From positions 186,001 to 250,000 of the forward strand of contig JAWZYV010019947.1 in assembly GCA_038373885.1 (NCBI GenBank): a stretch of DNA of 64,000 nucleotides, in the 5' to 3' direction. A program made the position numbers and the translations under genes. The notes beneath the pieces are model-generated. The model ran no database searches. It was not told the DNA's origin and saw only the letters and a program-made list of their open reading frames with translations. This DNA is from Cheiracanthium punctorium. Taxonomy: Eukaryota; Arthropoda; Arachnida; Araneae; Cheiracanthiidae. This document shows positions 10,646-21,713 of the stretch, piece after piece (within the stretch, counting starts at the first letter, position 1; every line of letters begins with the position of its first letter).

Positions 10646-12475
10646 TCTACTTATTATAAAAGAAGATGTCTGTCCGTCAGCGGAGTTACGGACAAACGGT
10701 TACACATAGAAACACTAAATTTGGTACTCAGAAAGTTCTTAACATGAAGTTATGCACCTCGAAGCGATTTTTTAAAACTCGACCCAGAATTTTTTTTAAA
10801 ATCTTATGTTTTATGCGAATTTTGGCATTTTCCCTCATCTAATTCGTAATAACGGCGGTAATTACGCTTGCAGCAAAACGACATTTGTATCATCGGATAG
10901 AGGTGAAAATTTTCTTTTAAAAACAGTTGTCCTGAATATGTAACATGATTTACAGATTTTTAGGAATTTTTAAACTAAGTATCTTTTTTGAAGATGTTTT
11001 TCGTAAAATAATTTTAAAACTGTTGCATCTTGAATTCTATCCGTCATAACTTTTTGATATTTTGACAAATCGTGAAACGTTCCTTTCTCCCTCTTTTAAA
11101 ATAAAGTTATATGAATTAGGTGCTTTTTTACGAATTTCAATGTATCGTAATGTTTAGAATTTAATAGCATTAACGCGGAGAGCTTGCATTACATTAACCC
11201 ATTTGTGCCTGGATATTTTTGCGGCTTTCTTCGCTTTTTACTGATAACAGAAATAATAGATAAATTTCTGATGTCAACTTCTTGAACAAGGGATGATTTA
11301 TTTTAAAATCATAATGCATAAAAATCGAAATATCAACATCCTACTTGGTCATGTTAAAATATTTTGTAGAGTTGAGGCTCAATACTCGTGAATAAAGGCT
11401 AGGAAAAATAAATAACGTTTTCGACTAATAGCGAAAATGCCGTCCCAAAAAAGGGACACTAGGCATAAATGGGTTAATAAATCATGGCAGGAGAATTTAT
11501 GTTGAGATGCCACAGGAAGGATTAGGAAAAATGTTTTTTTTTTCAGCCTATCGATCGAGTTTTTAAATGGGGCACCGGATTTTCAATTCGCAAGTGAGGA
11601 TCTATGACGTCAATTGCTTTAAGATACGTAAAAATTACGCCACAATTTTAATGCATTTATTCCTGATCTTTTTTTAACGCAAGGAAGCGATATTTTGATT
11701 AAAACTTACTATAAAAATAAACCAAGAAATTCACGATTGTTATTATTATAGGTGGTATTTTAATCCGTTCTTTATTTAAAAATGTTAATATGTTTCCTAG
11801 CATATGCATGTGTTGCGTGTATAGTTTTAGTTTAATATTGAATTGCGTTCCTCCATAGTGGTCCTATACAAAGCTAAAAATTTTTCAACGTCGTTGCAAG
11901 TTTTAATATGATGCTGTTTGAAAACTACTGTACGAAATATCCAAATTAACTCCCTCAACCAACCGGGGTATCTTTTAAGGCAGTTAAACAGTAACTTCAT
12001 AAATTAAAAAAATGCGTGAAATTTGTAAACTCTGCAACTGTAACGTTCGGTCACAGTTAAAGCGATTTTAAATAGCTCCTCGAGATTTCACGGTTTGATG
12101 ATTTTCAGGAGACAGAACCATGGAGGATTTATAAGATATCGCTTTATTGGATACATGGGTGTTTACAATGGCACCGCTTGGATATTCTCCACCACGGTGA
12201 GATGAAAGGTTTTGTTGTGCTAAATACGCCAATCTTACAAACAATGTATAAATTAAATATACATGGAGAGCTTCCTTAATGGCAACCATTATTTGAAATG
12301 ATTATTGTTTGTGCTAATGCGTAAATTGCAAATAATCGTCGTAAAATAAAAAGGTCCCGTTGGTGCCAAATAATATAAGTTGTTTCTCTTAATCGAGCCT
12401 TGAAGTGGGAGAAACGGGGATCGATAGTATTAATATACGTAATAGCTAGTATTCGTAGATTTGTAAGGATAATAT
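10646..12475 (+). mobile_element. Helitron-like repeat, 5' part
   Basis: The left edge (TCTACTTATTATAAAAGAAG) looks like a Helitron 5' end: TC followed by an AT-rich start. The last 230 bases before the Gypsy LTR (from about 12245) match 57359-57594, and the matching 3' part resumes at 34030 after the Gypsy element. The element is therefore split by the Gypsy insertion. It encodes no Rep/helicase. The 5' limit is weak because the flanking base is not A. Confidence 0.45.
11198..11473. mobile_element. piggyBac-type MITE, TTAA-flanked
   Basis: The ends CCCATTTGTGCCTGG and (inverted) CCCATTTATGCCTAG match at 13 of 15 positions and are flanked on both sides by TTAA (11194-11197 and 11474-11477). 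TTAA targets are the mark of piggyBac elements. At 276 bp and without coding sequence it is a non-autonomous derivative, nested inside the Helitron-like repeat. Confidence 0.7.
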
Positions 12476-12889
12476 TGTTGCGAAATAATAACTTAATTTG
12501 CTCCCGTATTGCATGCGCCGCCGTGAAACTAGTTTTACAGGCATAATAGCGGTCCTCCGAAAATGGAAACCCAGTAGTCTTGGCGACCTTGGCGACAAAT
12601 GGCGGCTTCTAGAAAATTCATATCTCGAGACCGTATTTCAATTTGAAGATTGTTCCAGAAACTTCTCGGCAATTCTGGTGACGTCATCATCTCTATAAAA
12701 ACGCTAGGATTTCTCTCCGGGGGGTTCAGTTGAGTGATAGACTGAAGCGCACGGTTGATTCTGTTATTGTTATGTTAATGTTTCTTGTATTATTTTGAGC
12801 TGCGAGCCGTGGAATAAAGTGTTATTTTTTTTGTTTACGGTGCTCATTGGACTGCTTTAAAATACACCCACTTGGCGATTTTCGTAACA
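12476..12889 (+). repeat. Gypsy 5' LTR
   Basis: This 414-bp LTR is bounded by TG..CA. It is shorter than the 3' LTR by about 25 bp, mainly because it has fewer TTGGCGAC repeats near 12570-12600. A dozen or so further substitutions separate the LTRs, so the insertion is not recent. It keeps an AATAAA at 12813-12818. Confidence 0.92.
12645..12730 (+). promoter_or_regulatory. LTR promoter: HSE, CRE, TATA, Inr
   Basis: A perfect three-unit heat-shock element (TTCcaGAAacTTC, 12653-12665) is followed by a full cAMP-response-element palindrome TGACGTCA (12679-12686), a TATA box TATAAAA (12694-12700) and an arthropod initiator TCAGT (12726-12730) 34 bases downstream. The motifs are seen directly. 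Heat-shock factor binding and stress-induced transcription are inferred from known motif function. Confidence 0.75.
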
Positions 12890-12890
12890 T

Positions 12891-12908
12891 TGGTGTCAGG
12901 AAGTGGGA
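12891..12908 (+). other. Primer-binding site
   Basis: The sequence starting TGGTGTCAGGAAGTGG begins two bases after the 5' LTR. TGG is the complement of the CCA end of tRNA, as expected where a tRNA primes minus-strand synthesis. I cannot name the tRNA with confidence. Confidence 0.6.
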
Positions 12909-12945
12909 TCATAGGATCTGTTTGAATGCCATTAACCAGAGCAGC

Positions 12946-14323
12946 TATGGAAGATAAAATGGAAAAAACTGTTTGCTATGATGTTAGATATGAAAGAACA
13001 GATGTCTTTGGGACTAGAGAGTCTACACGAGAAAATGCGTTCAGGACAAGAAGAAATGAAGGCTCAAATACAATCTGTGCATGAAAGAGTCGAGGGAGTA
13101 CGAAGCGAAGTTGCAAGGACAGATCAGCGACGTACAAGAAAAAATCGAGGTAGTACGAAGCAATGTACAAGAACAAATGAGCGATTTTGAAAAGAGACTT
13201 TCTGTTCTTGAGAGGAAGCCAAGCAATATTTTGGCAAGTGGAGAAATTATTAATTCTAGACCGACTGTAAAGCATTTAACATTTGACGGCCAAACATCTT
13301 GGACTGTTTTTAAGACTCAGTTTGACGTCGTGAGCTCTACAAATGGATGGACGGATAGCTTCAAGGCCAGTCAACTTGTGGCCTCTCTACAAGGACCAGC
13401 TGCGGAGATTCTCCTAGGAATACCGAATGACAAGTTGAACGACCTGCCGACCGCCGAAAAGGCTCTCGAATCTCGATTTGGAAATAGCCATCCAGGTTAT
13501 TACCCAGTTCTTACCCAGTTTTATAGAACTGAATTGAAAGCAAGGCAACAAAGGCCCGGAGAAAGTCTACAGGTATTAGCCGCCGATGTTGAGCGATTGA
13601 GGAGCCTAGCTTACGCGGAATGTCCCCTAGATGTTCGAGAAAGTTTAGCAGCCCAGTACTTCGTCGACGCTATCAGGGACGAAGATACACAACACTCTAC
13701 GAGACTGGTGGACCCGAAAGATTTGAAGGCAGCTCTGGCGTATAGCATGAAATATGAAGCTGTGAGAACCGTTTCGGAAACACCCAGGCATGTGAGGTCT
13801 GTGGATATAGAGGGAAACGCCGCCAAGGAAAAGGTTGATAAATTGGATTCTGTACTCAAGGCACCCCAGGAATTATCGGATAGTCTCACTGTTGGGAAAT
13901 GGGGCTCTCTCCGAAGGAATCCGAACGTGATCTGTTGGAGATGTCACGAAAGGGGACACGTGCAAAGAGAATGCGACGTGACTTCTCCCCAAACAGGAAA
14001 ACTAGGTCTTGGGCGTCTTGCGGGGCGGAGGCTGCCTTTCCTGAATAAAGCCCCTGAAGAGAAATTGGAAGTTTCCGCACTTAGCGGAGGAGAAACTGGA
14101 CTTTATGCTGAAGGAACCATTTGTGGTATCCCTTGTTTGATGCTAGTGGATACGGGTGCGAATGTCACTCTTCTAAAATCGGACTTCGCCATGAAACTGA
14201 AGGAACAATTGCTCTACACGTCTCCAAGCGTCTCTATTAAGACCGCTACTGGTGAAAAGTCAGAGATACAAGGAAAACTGGATGTATCCATTGAATGTGG
14301 ATCCAAGAAATTCCGGCACAGGG
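12946..14323 (+). pseudogene. Gypsy gag-protease, frameshifted and interrupted
   Basis: The structural polyprotein starts with a predicted coiled coil (heptad-rich MKEQMSLGLESLHEKM region), continues with a capsid-like part (TSWTVFKTQFDVV onward), a CCHC zinc knuckle (CX2CX4HX4C, 13932-13973) for RNA binding, and the N-terminal half of an aspartic protease with its DTGA active site (14149-14160). An extra A in the run at 12961-12966 and another shift near 13113 break the gag frame; from 13113 it is open to the insertion at 14324. The protease is cut there, and its C-terminal half resumes at 30208. No stop separates gag and protease, so they were probably one polyprotein. Confidence 0.9.
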
Positions 14324-14690
14324 CAGGGCCATAGCGCTGGGGGCACTATGGACGGCTCATCCACCCCTGGAAAAACCTAAGCCCCCCTAGAGCAATTAAC
14401 AGGCACCAGGAATATTTTTTTAAAATAAGTTTTTACAGTATCTATCCTTATGTATAAAAATCTGGCCAGGTCAGCTGGTCGGCGATCGCAATGATGGCCC
14501 CCGGCCCCAAGGTGGCCCCGGTGAGGCATTCAAAAGTGGATATACAACTTCATAATAAGAGTAATTTGATTATTTATTTTCCAGCAATCTTACGCAGTGA
14601 CGCAGCGGAGGATTCCAGAAACACCGCGACGCAAGGAGCCCTCGAAAAGTCAACCCCCCCAAAATCTTTAAAATAGTTAAATGTGAGTTA
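14324..14690. other. Left end of the hAT-type element
   Basis: A unique subterminal region, GC-richer than the interior (e.g. the GGCCCCCGGCCCC stretch near 14496). I see no open frame with known motifs. The right end (about 30130-30199) is also unique and ends in CCCCCTCTATAAAAACGG and the TIR. Confidence 0.5.
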
Positions 14691-14810
14691 GTGTAGCTTT
14701 CTATCGCTGAAAACAGTTTTAGAATCGGCTTAGCAGTTACAGAGATACCCGTAGAGCGTAACTCAATTCTATGAGTGTCCGTGTTAAATAACTATTTTTG
14801 TTATATACAA
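14690..14810 (+). repeat. ~150-bp unit, first left copy
   Basis: This is one diverged copy of the unit that carries 'GTGTAGCTTTCT..TTTTAGAATCGG..AGTTACAGAGAT..TAATGTAATTCTTATGAGTGTCCCTGTAAAA' in pieces. It is cut at 14810 by the 1.2-kb repeat. Confidence 0.65.
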
Positions 14811-16023
14811 GGGGCCAAGGCCCCTAGACTCGATACGCTCGCTTTTCGTATGAGGCATTCTGCCTCTAATAAGGCTTACTCGTAAAAAAGGCATAATTTA
14901 AACAAAAAACCCCCAAAGGTTGGATCAGATAGAATGTTACCGAACTAAATATTGCTTGGTTCTTGCATGTTCCTTGGAAGATAAAAATTTAAACTTCGCA
15001 CTATTTTTAATTATGTGAAACCCATGGAACTCCTTGCGTATTAGCCAATTATGGCGATTTTTCATAATTTGGCGACTTGCGTATATGTATAGTTAATAAT
15101 TAGCTCTAAGAAAACAGTGCTTCATATATTTTCTTTGATAAAAATTACGGAATAGCCAGAATAGCTTGCCACCTATGGCGACTTTTCATTATTTGGCAAT
15201 TTATACATGCTTACAATCTATAATTAATGCTCATGTAAGGTTCCCTGAAAACCATTATCCATATTTTCATATACATAATCCTTTGCAGATTGGAGTATTT
15301 AGCACCACGAATTATATCATCTCGCCGCGCTGGCAAATATCCAAAATGTACTATAACTGCTATAATGACATAGTTAGCGCCACCAAATATTTCTATTGGT
15401 AGCAAATAGTCCAGCTAGACAGAACCGGCTTTAAAATAATCTGCATTTTTAATTATTTTTTCATTTTCAAGATACTGATTTCTAACATTTTGGAACTCGC
15501 TCTTTAGATTCACCCTGCTTGGAACTATACCAGTTTGCTAGATCGTACCTAAAGCCAAGATGGCGCTTTTAAAATCAGTTACAATTAGTTATTCTGTTTT
15601 GGAAAAAGAATTATCGCTCATTCTAAACTCCTGTTGTCTAAGCGAACGTACTATTTGAAAATTGTCAACTTTGTCCAACACACTTTGAGTTATTTATTTC
15701 ATTTACTTTTTAATTTGGCGCGTATGGGTGTCATTCTACTTCATGTTTGTCAATTTCACGCGATTCTACATACTTGGAAATGCTTTTTGCAAAGGAATGA
15801 ATGATTTTATGCCAAACCTGGCAACCATTATGTTTATTTTTTCAGTTTTTTATTAATATTTTCTAAAATAAATCGATTTTCGAAATTTAAGTCAGTTTAT
15901 CAGGTTCCTCGGAATTTTCCGAATCCGCTAACACCTTTGTCGGAACTCAAACCCACACGGTTTAGGAGGAGATAGTCGAACAAGCTCTTGACAGCGGATG
16001 CAGCGTCAGCGGCCGTTGCTTTT
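14811..16023 (-). repeat. 1.2-kb interspersed repeat, copy 2
   Basis: Same family as 2168-3374, opposite strand. It includes the characteristic GGGGCCAAGGCCCC dyad at its left edge and the GCGGCCGTTGC end at its right edge. It lies inside the ~150-bp unit array and abuts the hairpin-ended element at 16024. Confidence 0.7.
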
Positions 16024-18005
16024 TACTTCCTTGTACGTAGTATAAGGAAGTAATGTGATCCCGAAAAATTTTGGGGGCCAAATTTCGACTAAAAAACCGA
16101 TTTTGACTACCTCTAAATTTAATTTTAAGAATTTTTTCGATGCATCTCATCGTAGGCTAGCATGCACGATCATATAAACGCGTCTGCAACTCATTTTGAC
16201 CAGCGGCCGGTCTATTGTGGTCAGTTTTTCCATGCCGTCTGTACGTACGTACGTACGTATGTATGTAACTCGCATATCTCAAAAACTATTGGTCGTAGAA
16301 TGTTGAGATTTGATATTTAGGATTGTTCTATGATCTAGTTGTGCACCTCCCCTTTTGGTTGCAATCGAATGTATAGTTTATGTACAGGACCGCCCGAAAG
16401 ATTCGAAATACATTACGCTCTATGGGCCGAAATTCATTAAACTCGCCTAACTACAAAACTATTAGGCGTAGAGTTTCGAAACTTCATATTTTGGATAGTT
16501 GTAACATCTAGTTGTGCACTTCCCCTTTTGGTTCCATTCGACTGGATAGTTTATCTACAGGACCGCCCAAAACATTCGAAATACATTACGCTCAATGGGC
16601 CGAAATTCATTAAACTCGCATATCTCAAAAACTATTAGGCGTAGAATGTTGAAACTTTATATTTAGGATTGTTGTAACATCTAGTTGTTCACTTCCCCTT
16701 TCGGTTCCATTCGACTGGATAGTTTATCTACAGAACCGCCTAAAAGATTCGAAATACATTACGCTCTATGGGCCGAAATTCATCAAAGCGTTTTTTAGAG
16801 GTATTGGGCTATTTCAAACGACTCAGAAGTGATATATGCTGAAAAGAGTTAGAAAATGAATTTCTCCATTAAAAAAGGTGTCTTTATCATTTACAGTTCT
16901 GCTACAGGAACACTCAAAAGATTTCCAATACATTACGGTCAATGGCAATTTTAGGGGCATTCATCCATTTCAAGCACAATACCGTCTTACCACATAAGTT
17001 AGGTAATGGTCCGACCACGGTCACGTGCCTCCCTCAAGAACTGTGCCAAAAGTCGCCAAGCTTGGCGACTTTTAGTGACGTGTGTGTATATTTAACTCTC
17101 AAACCTCAAAAACTATCATGAAATTTTATATATAAGATTGTTGTAACATCTAGTTGTGCATCTCGATTTTTGGTTCCAATCTACTGGAGAGTTTATTTAC
17201 AGGACCACCGAAAAGAATTTCAGTACTTTAATGTCTATGGACATCTTCAATATAATACAATTGCAGACAGTGATTGTTTGGTACATGCCCAAAATCTCGC
17301 CGACTGTCCTGGACTTTGGCGAGTTTTGCCGAAATGTCGCCAAATTTGGCGATAGTCAGTCATTTCGTCCATGCCCAAAGTATCGCCATTTGTCATCGTT
17401 CTTGGCGAGTTTTGGCGAAATATCGCCAAATTTGGCGATAATCTCTCATTGTTGGTCCATGCTTAATATCTCGCCAAATGTCGTCGACATTGACGAGTTT
17501 CGCCGAAATATCGCCAAATTTGGCGCCAAAAATTATTTCGTATTTTGTATAACTCTAAAACTTTAACCCGTAGAATTTTGAACTTTTGTATTTAGAACTA
17601 TATTATAATATCTAACTGTTTTCAATATCTTTTTTGACAGCAATCCACTAAGAATTTATTTATAGGGTGAGCCAAATGACTTTAAATACATTAAGGTGTA
17701 TGGATGCATTCAATTCATTGAAAGTCTGTGGTCAATGACTACTGTGGCTATCCCCAAAATCTCGCAAACTATCTCAAGTTTGTCGGCTTTTTGTGAAATA
17801 TCGCCAAATAAAGTGTCAGAAGGAAATCTTTCAAATTGAACTCAGCTTGGCGATATCGAAATATTTGGCTAGAAATCGCTAAACCTTACTATTATTGATA
17901 TTTTATCTCTTTCAAACAAATAAGTTTAGAGGAAGTGCGTAGAAAACATTTTTATTTAATAGACGTGCAAGGAAGTCATGTGTTGGACACATCAGATTTT
18001 TTTTA
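16024..18005 (+). repeat. Hairpin-ended repeat with internal tandem units
   Basis: The left end forms a perfect 10-bp stem, TTACTTCCTT with AAGGAAGTAA (16024-16033 and 16045-16054). A GTAC-GTAC run at 16241-16267 follows, then three clear ~173-bp tandem units (about 16270-16790) sharing 'CTCGCATATCTCAAAAACTA' and 'TACATTACGCTC.ATGGGCCG', and more decayed ones after that. A second tandem block of TCGCCAAATTTGGCGA-type units covers 17270-17530. From memory, repeats with this end and the GTAC run are widespread in arthropods; the transposition class is unclear. The last 0.8 kb recurs at 27090-27850. Confidence 0.6.
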
Positions 18006-18016
18006 GAATAGAGAGA

Positions 18017-19206
18017 CTAGGGGTCAAGGCCACTGGACTCGCTACGCTCGCTTTCCATATGATGCATTCGGCCCCTAATAAGGCGTATTAATAAAAAAAG
18101 CATAATTTCAAAAGAAAAAACTTAAGATTGGATCAGATAGAATGTTACCGAGCTACACATCGCTTGGTTATGTATATTCTCTGGAACATAAATATTTAAA
18201 CTTCTCACTATTTTTAATTATGTAAAAGCTTTGGAAAACCTTGCGTAGTTGCCACCCATGGCAATTTTTCATAATTTGGCGACTTACGTACATGTATAGT
18301 TAATAATTAGTTCGAAGAAAACAGTACTTTATATGTTTCCCTTGATAAAAACTACGGAACAGCTACAATAGCTTGCCACCCATGGCGACTTTTCATTATT
18401 TGGCGATTTACACAAACTCATGACCAATAATTACTGCTCATGTAAGGTTACCGTGTAAATCGTCATCCATGTATTCATATACATAATTCTTTGCAGATTG
18501 GCGTATTTAGCAGCACGAAATATATGATCTCGCCGCGCTGATAAATATCCAAGCTGTACTGTAACTGCTATAATGGCATGGTCAACGTCGCCAAACATTT
18601 TTACTGTAGAAAATAAGCTGAACCTAACCGGTTTTACTATAATGTGCAATTTAATTATTTTTCATTTTCAAGATACTGGGTGCTAACATTTTGAAAAACA
18701 CGTTTTAGAGTTACCCTGCTTGGAGAAATAGTCTTTTGCCAGATCGTACCTGTACCTGATGCCAAAAGGGTGCTTTTTAAATCAGCTAAAATTAGTTATT
18801 CTGTTTTGGAAAAACGAATAATCGGTAATTCTAAACTCCTGTTATCTAAAGGACCTTAGTGTAACACACTTTGACTTATTTATGTCACAAACTTTTAAAT
18901 TTGACATACAATTGGTGTCATTCATGTTTGTCAGTTTCACGTGATTCTACACACTTGGAATTGCTTTGTTGCAAAGGCATGAATGATTTTATGCAGCCTG
19001 GTAACCATTATGCTTATTTTTTCAGTTTTTTTTTATTAATATCTTCTAAAATAATCCGAATTTCGAAGTCTAAGTCAACTTATTGGCTTCCCCAGAATTT
19101 TCCGAATTCGTGGACACCTTCGTCGAAACTCAAATCCTCACGGTTTCGAAGGAGATATCAGAACAAGCTTGCGGCAGCGGTCGTTACTTTTTTTTAGAAT
19201 AGAGGG
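18017..19206 (-). repeat. 1.2-kb interspersed repeat, copy 3
   Basis: Third copy, same orientation as copy 2. Its end at 18017-18020 is CTAG next to TCTCTC, and its other edge is the A-run with GTAACGACCGCTGCCGC (minus strand). Copies 2 and 3 directly flank the hairpin-ended element, so the three form a composite block. Confidence 0.7.
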
Positions 19207-19800
19207 AAATAAAAGGTAGTCCATAATACTCAGGAATGTGAAGCTTTCTGTTAGTGAAAACATATTTGGAATCGTTTCAGTAGTCATAGAGATGTCCTTA
19301 GCGCGTAACGTATTAGAACTATTTTGATTGTCCATGTAAAAGAACTATTTATGCTATATGCATTAAAGGTAGCCTTTAATACCCAGGAATAACGTATTTT
19401 CTATGAGTGAGAAAATTTTCAAAATCGGCTTAATAGTTACAGAGGTACACATAGAGCGTAACGTAATTTTTATGAGTGTCCCTGTAAAAGAATTAAAGTA
19501 TGCTAGATAATACAAGAAAGGTAGCCTACAATACTCAGGAATAGTGCAGCTTTCCGTCCGTGAAAAGTTTTAGAATCGGTTCATTAGTTCCGCAGATCGT
19601 AATGTAAATCGAATGAGTATCCCTGTAAAAGACCTATTTGTGATATATGCATGACAGGTAACCTATATAATACTCAGGAATAGTGTAGCTTTCTATCAGT
19701 AAAAAAAATTTTTAGAATCAGTACAGACGTCAAAGAAATACCTATGCAGCTTAATGCATTAGAATTAATTTGAGTGTCCCAGTAAAAGAGCTATTTAAAC
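19207..19800 (+). repeat. ~150-bp units, left array
   Basis: Four tandem copies, each starting near 'AATAGTGTAGCTTTC' and holding a conserved 'TTTTAGAATCGG', 'ACAGAGAT', 'GAGTGTCCCTGTAAAAGAACTATTT' pattern in pieces. All are on the plus orientation, opposite to the copies on the right side of the element. Confidence 0.75.
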
Positions 19801-20690
19801 TTTTATTTTATTTTTAAGAAATTCATGAAAGGTAGCCAATTGTTGCAGAAAACTCTGTTTAATTTCTGTGTCCGCCTTTCTAAAGTCCGGTAGGAATAGA
19901 AAGTTCTAGTAAAGTTAGGATGAAACATTATTGCTTCTAGCTGTACAAAATTCAAAGGCACTAACGGCCAGTAGCTTGCTCTAACAGTCCGCTCAGTAAC
20001 GAAGCTTTCACAGATGTTGTAATTCACACCCAATAAAATACTTCCACAAGTAAAATATATAGTGGAATCTTATGAGGGATTGAGGGAACAGTCTCTCAAG
20101 ACTAAGAGGAATGTACACAGCACTTAAAAACGCACTTTTAAAAACATGTAAATTACTACTTCTATAAGCGCTAACACAGAGTCAGGACACAGAACGGACG
20201 TCTATTTCTCATAGCAATCAAAAATAGACTGGTTAGCATAGTCTGGGGCAGCACGCTGTCGTATTTATAGGGGATTCAGAAGCTATTAGAAATTTCTCGA
20301 AGGATCCCCTTAAAGAGCGAATTTTGATTATGTCATAGGAATACACTTGAACATTAGACTATTACACAATATTAATGCAGGAAAATGAAATGTATAGGTC
20401 CCATTGGAAAAATCGCGCCAAATATCCGAAATATCGCCAAGCTTGGCAACTTTTTGGCGAAATATCGCCAAGTTTGGCGCCAAAAATAAGTGACCCCAAG
20501 AGTGACGTCAGCTAAACTCTAACATCAATATTTCTCGAGATTTTAGAAAACCCTATGCTAACCAATGGAGAAACCCAAAACTCCATATCTCCCGGTCTAG
20601 ATAACCGATTTTGATGCAACAAAATACGAAATTTAATTATTTGGCCCGTAGAATACGAATTTTTAACTAGTTTACTCCTAGGAATAGAAG
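19801..20690 (-). promoter_or_regulatory. LTR-like promoter module P1 with HSE
   Basis: Read on the minus strand it resembles a solo LTR. A U3-like part carries CGCCAAGCTTGGC-type dyads, then a perfect heat-shock element (TTCgaGAAatTTC; plus-strand positions 20289-20301) and TATAAATA (20262-20269), then a conserved transcribed-like region. It shares this layout and much sequence with modules P2, P3 and P4. The poly(A) signal seen in P2 is mutated here. No protein is encoded. Confidence 0.6.
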
Positions 20691-20739
20691 ACTTCTATTA
20701 TAGAAAAAGTTTTTGATTCGGTTCAATAGTTACAGAGAT

Positions 20740-21645
20740 CTTGGCTTCCTCGGGATTTGATTCTTAGGTACGTCGTTTTAAAGTCCAGTGTAAGTAGAAA
20801 GTTCTAGTAAAAGGTCCATTTGTCAGGATGGAACACAAATTTTATTGCTTCTAGAACTTCGTCGGACAATCAGCTGTGCAAAATTCACAGACACTAATGG
20901 CCAGTACCTTGCTTGTAATACTCCTCTCAGTACAGAAGCTTTCACAGATGCTGTATTTCTTACAAAAAATAAAACACTTCCACTGGCAAAAATTCAATGG
21001 AAACGTACAAAGGAAATCATAAACAGTCCCTCAGGACTCAGCAATGAAGAATTTACACTCTGTACTCATAAACAAGCAAAATACTGCTTCCAATAGCACA
21101 ATTTACAGAGTAATGCATCGAACTCAATTTGAGTTCGAATATAACTATCTCTTGTGCCCTGCCCTGTTTCTATTTATAGGTGTCGCAGAAGCTAAGCGAA
21201 AATTTTGCTAGGAGCTATTTCTCCAAGAACCCGCATAAAGCTCGAAATTTGATTATGTCATGGAAATGGAGATTAGTAATACTAAGCTACAGCGCAATAT
21301 TAATGCAGGAAAACAAGCATTACTGGTGCCATTGGTAAAAGCACACCAAATGACCGAAATGTCGCCAAGCTTGGCGACTTTTTGGCGAAATATCGCCAAA
21401 TTTGGCGTCAAAAATAAGTTCCCATAAGTCAAATCACCGAAACTCTAGCGTCAAAATTTCTCCAGATTTCTAGAAAACCCTGTGTTAACCAATGGGCAAA
21501 CCAAAAACTCCGTACGTCGCGTTCTAGTTAACCGATTTTGATACAACAAATAGCAAAATTTAATTATTTAACTCGAAGGGTACGAATTTTAGAATAATTT
21601 TAATATCTGGGAGACAGAACAAACCGAAAATTCTTAACAATATAT
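20740..21645 (-). promoter_or_regulatory. LTR-like promoter module P2
   Basis: This module is homologous to P1. On the minus strand it begins TGTTAAGAATTTTCGG (right edge near 21645), carries the dyads CGCCAAGCTTGGCG and CGCCAAATTTGGCG (21363-21413), a degraded HSE, TATAAATA (21171-21178) and AATAAA (plus-strand TTTATT at 20841-20846) about 330 bases downstream. A TG start, a TATA box and a downstream poly(A) signal fit a U3-R-U5 layout. The plus-strand frame at 20845-21096 inside it is antisense to this unit and shows no known domain. Confidence 0.55.
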
Positions 21646-21713
21646 ACCGTTTAGTATTAGAGGTGCCTTCAGAGCGTAATGTAATTCTTATGAGTGTCGC
21701 TGCAAAACTACTA

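Noticed and set aside
15166..15402. 78-codon plus-strand frame
   Set aside because: It lies in copy 2 of the 1.2-kb repeat and is not open in copies 1 and 3.
17156..17566. 136-codon plus-strand reading frame
   Set aside because: It is read through the tandem TCGCCAAATTTGGCGA units; the protein would be a repeat translation and the related block at 27.1 kb has a different frame structure.
20845..21096. 83-codon plus-strand frame as a host gene
   Set aside because: It lies antisense within promoter module P2, and the homologous part of P1 is not open, so it is not conserved as a protein.
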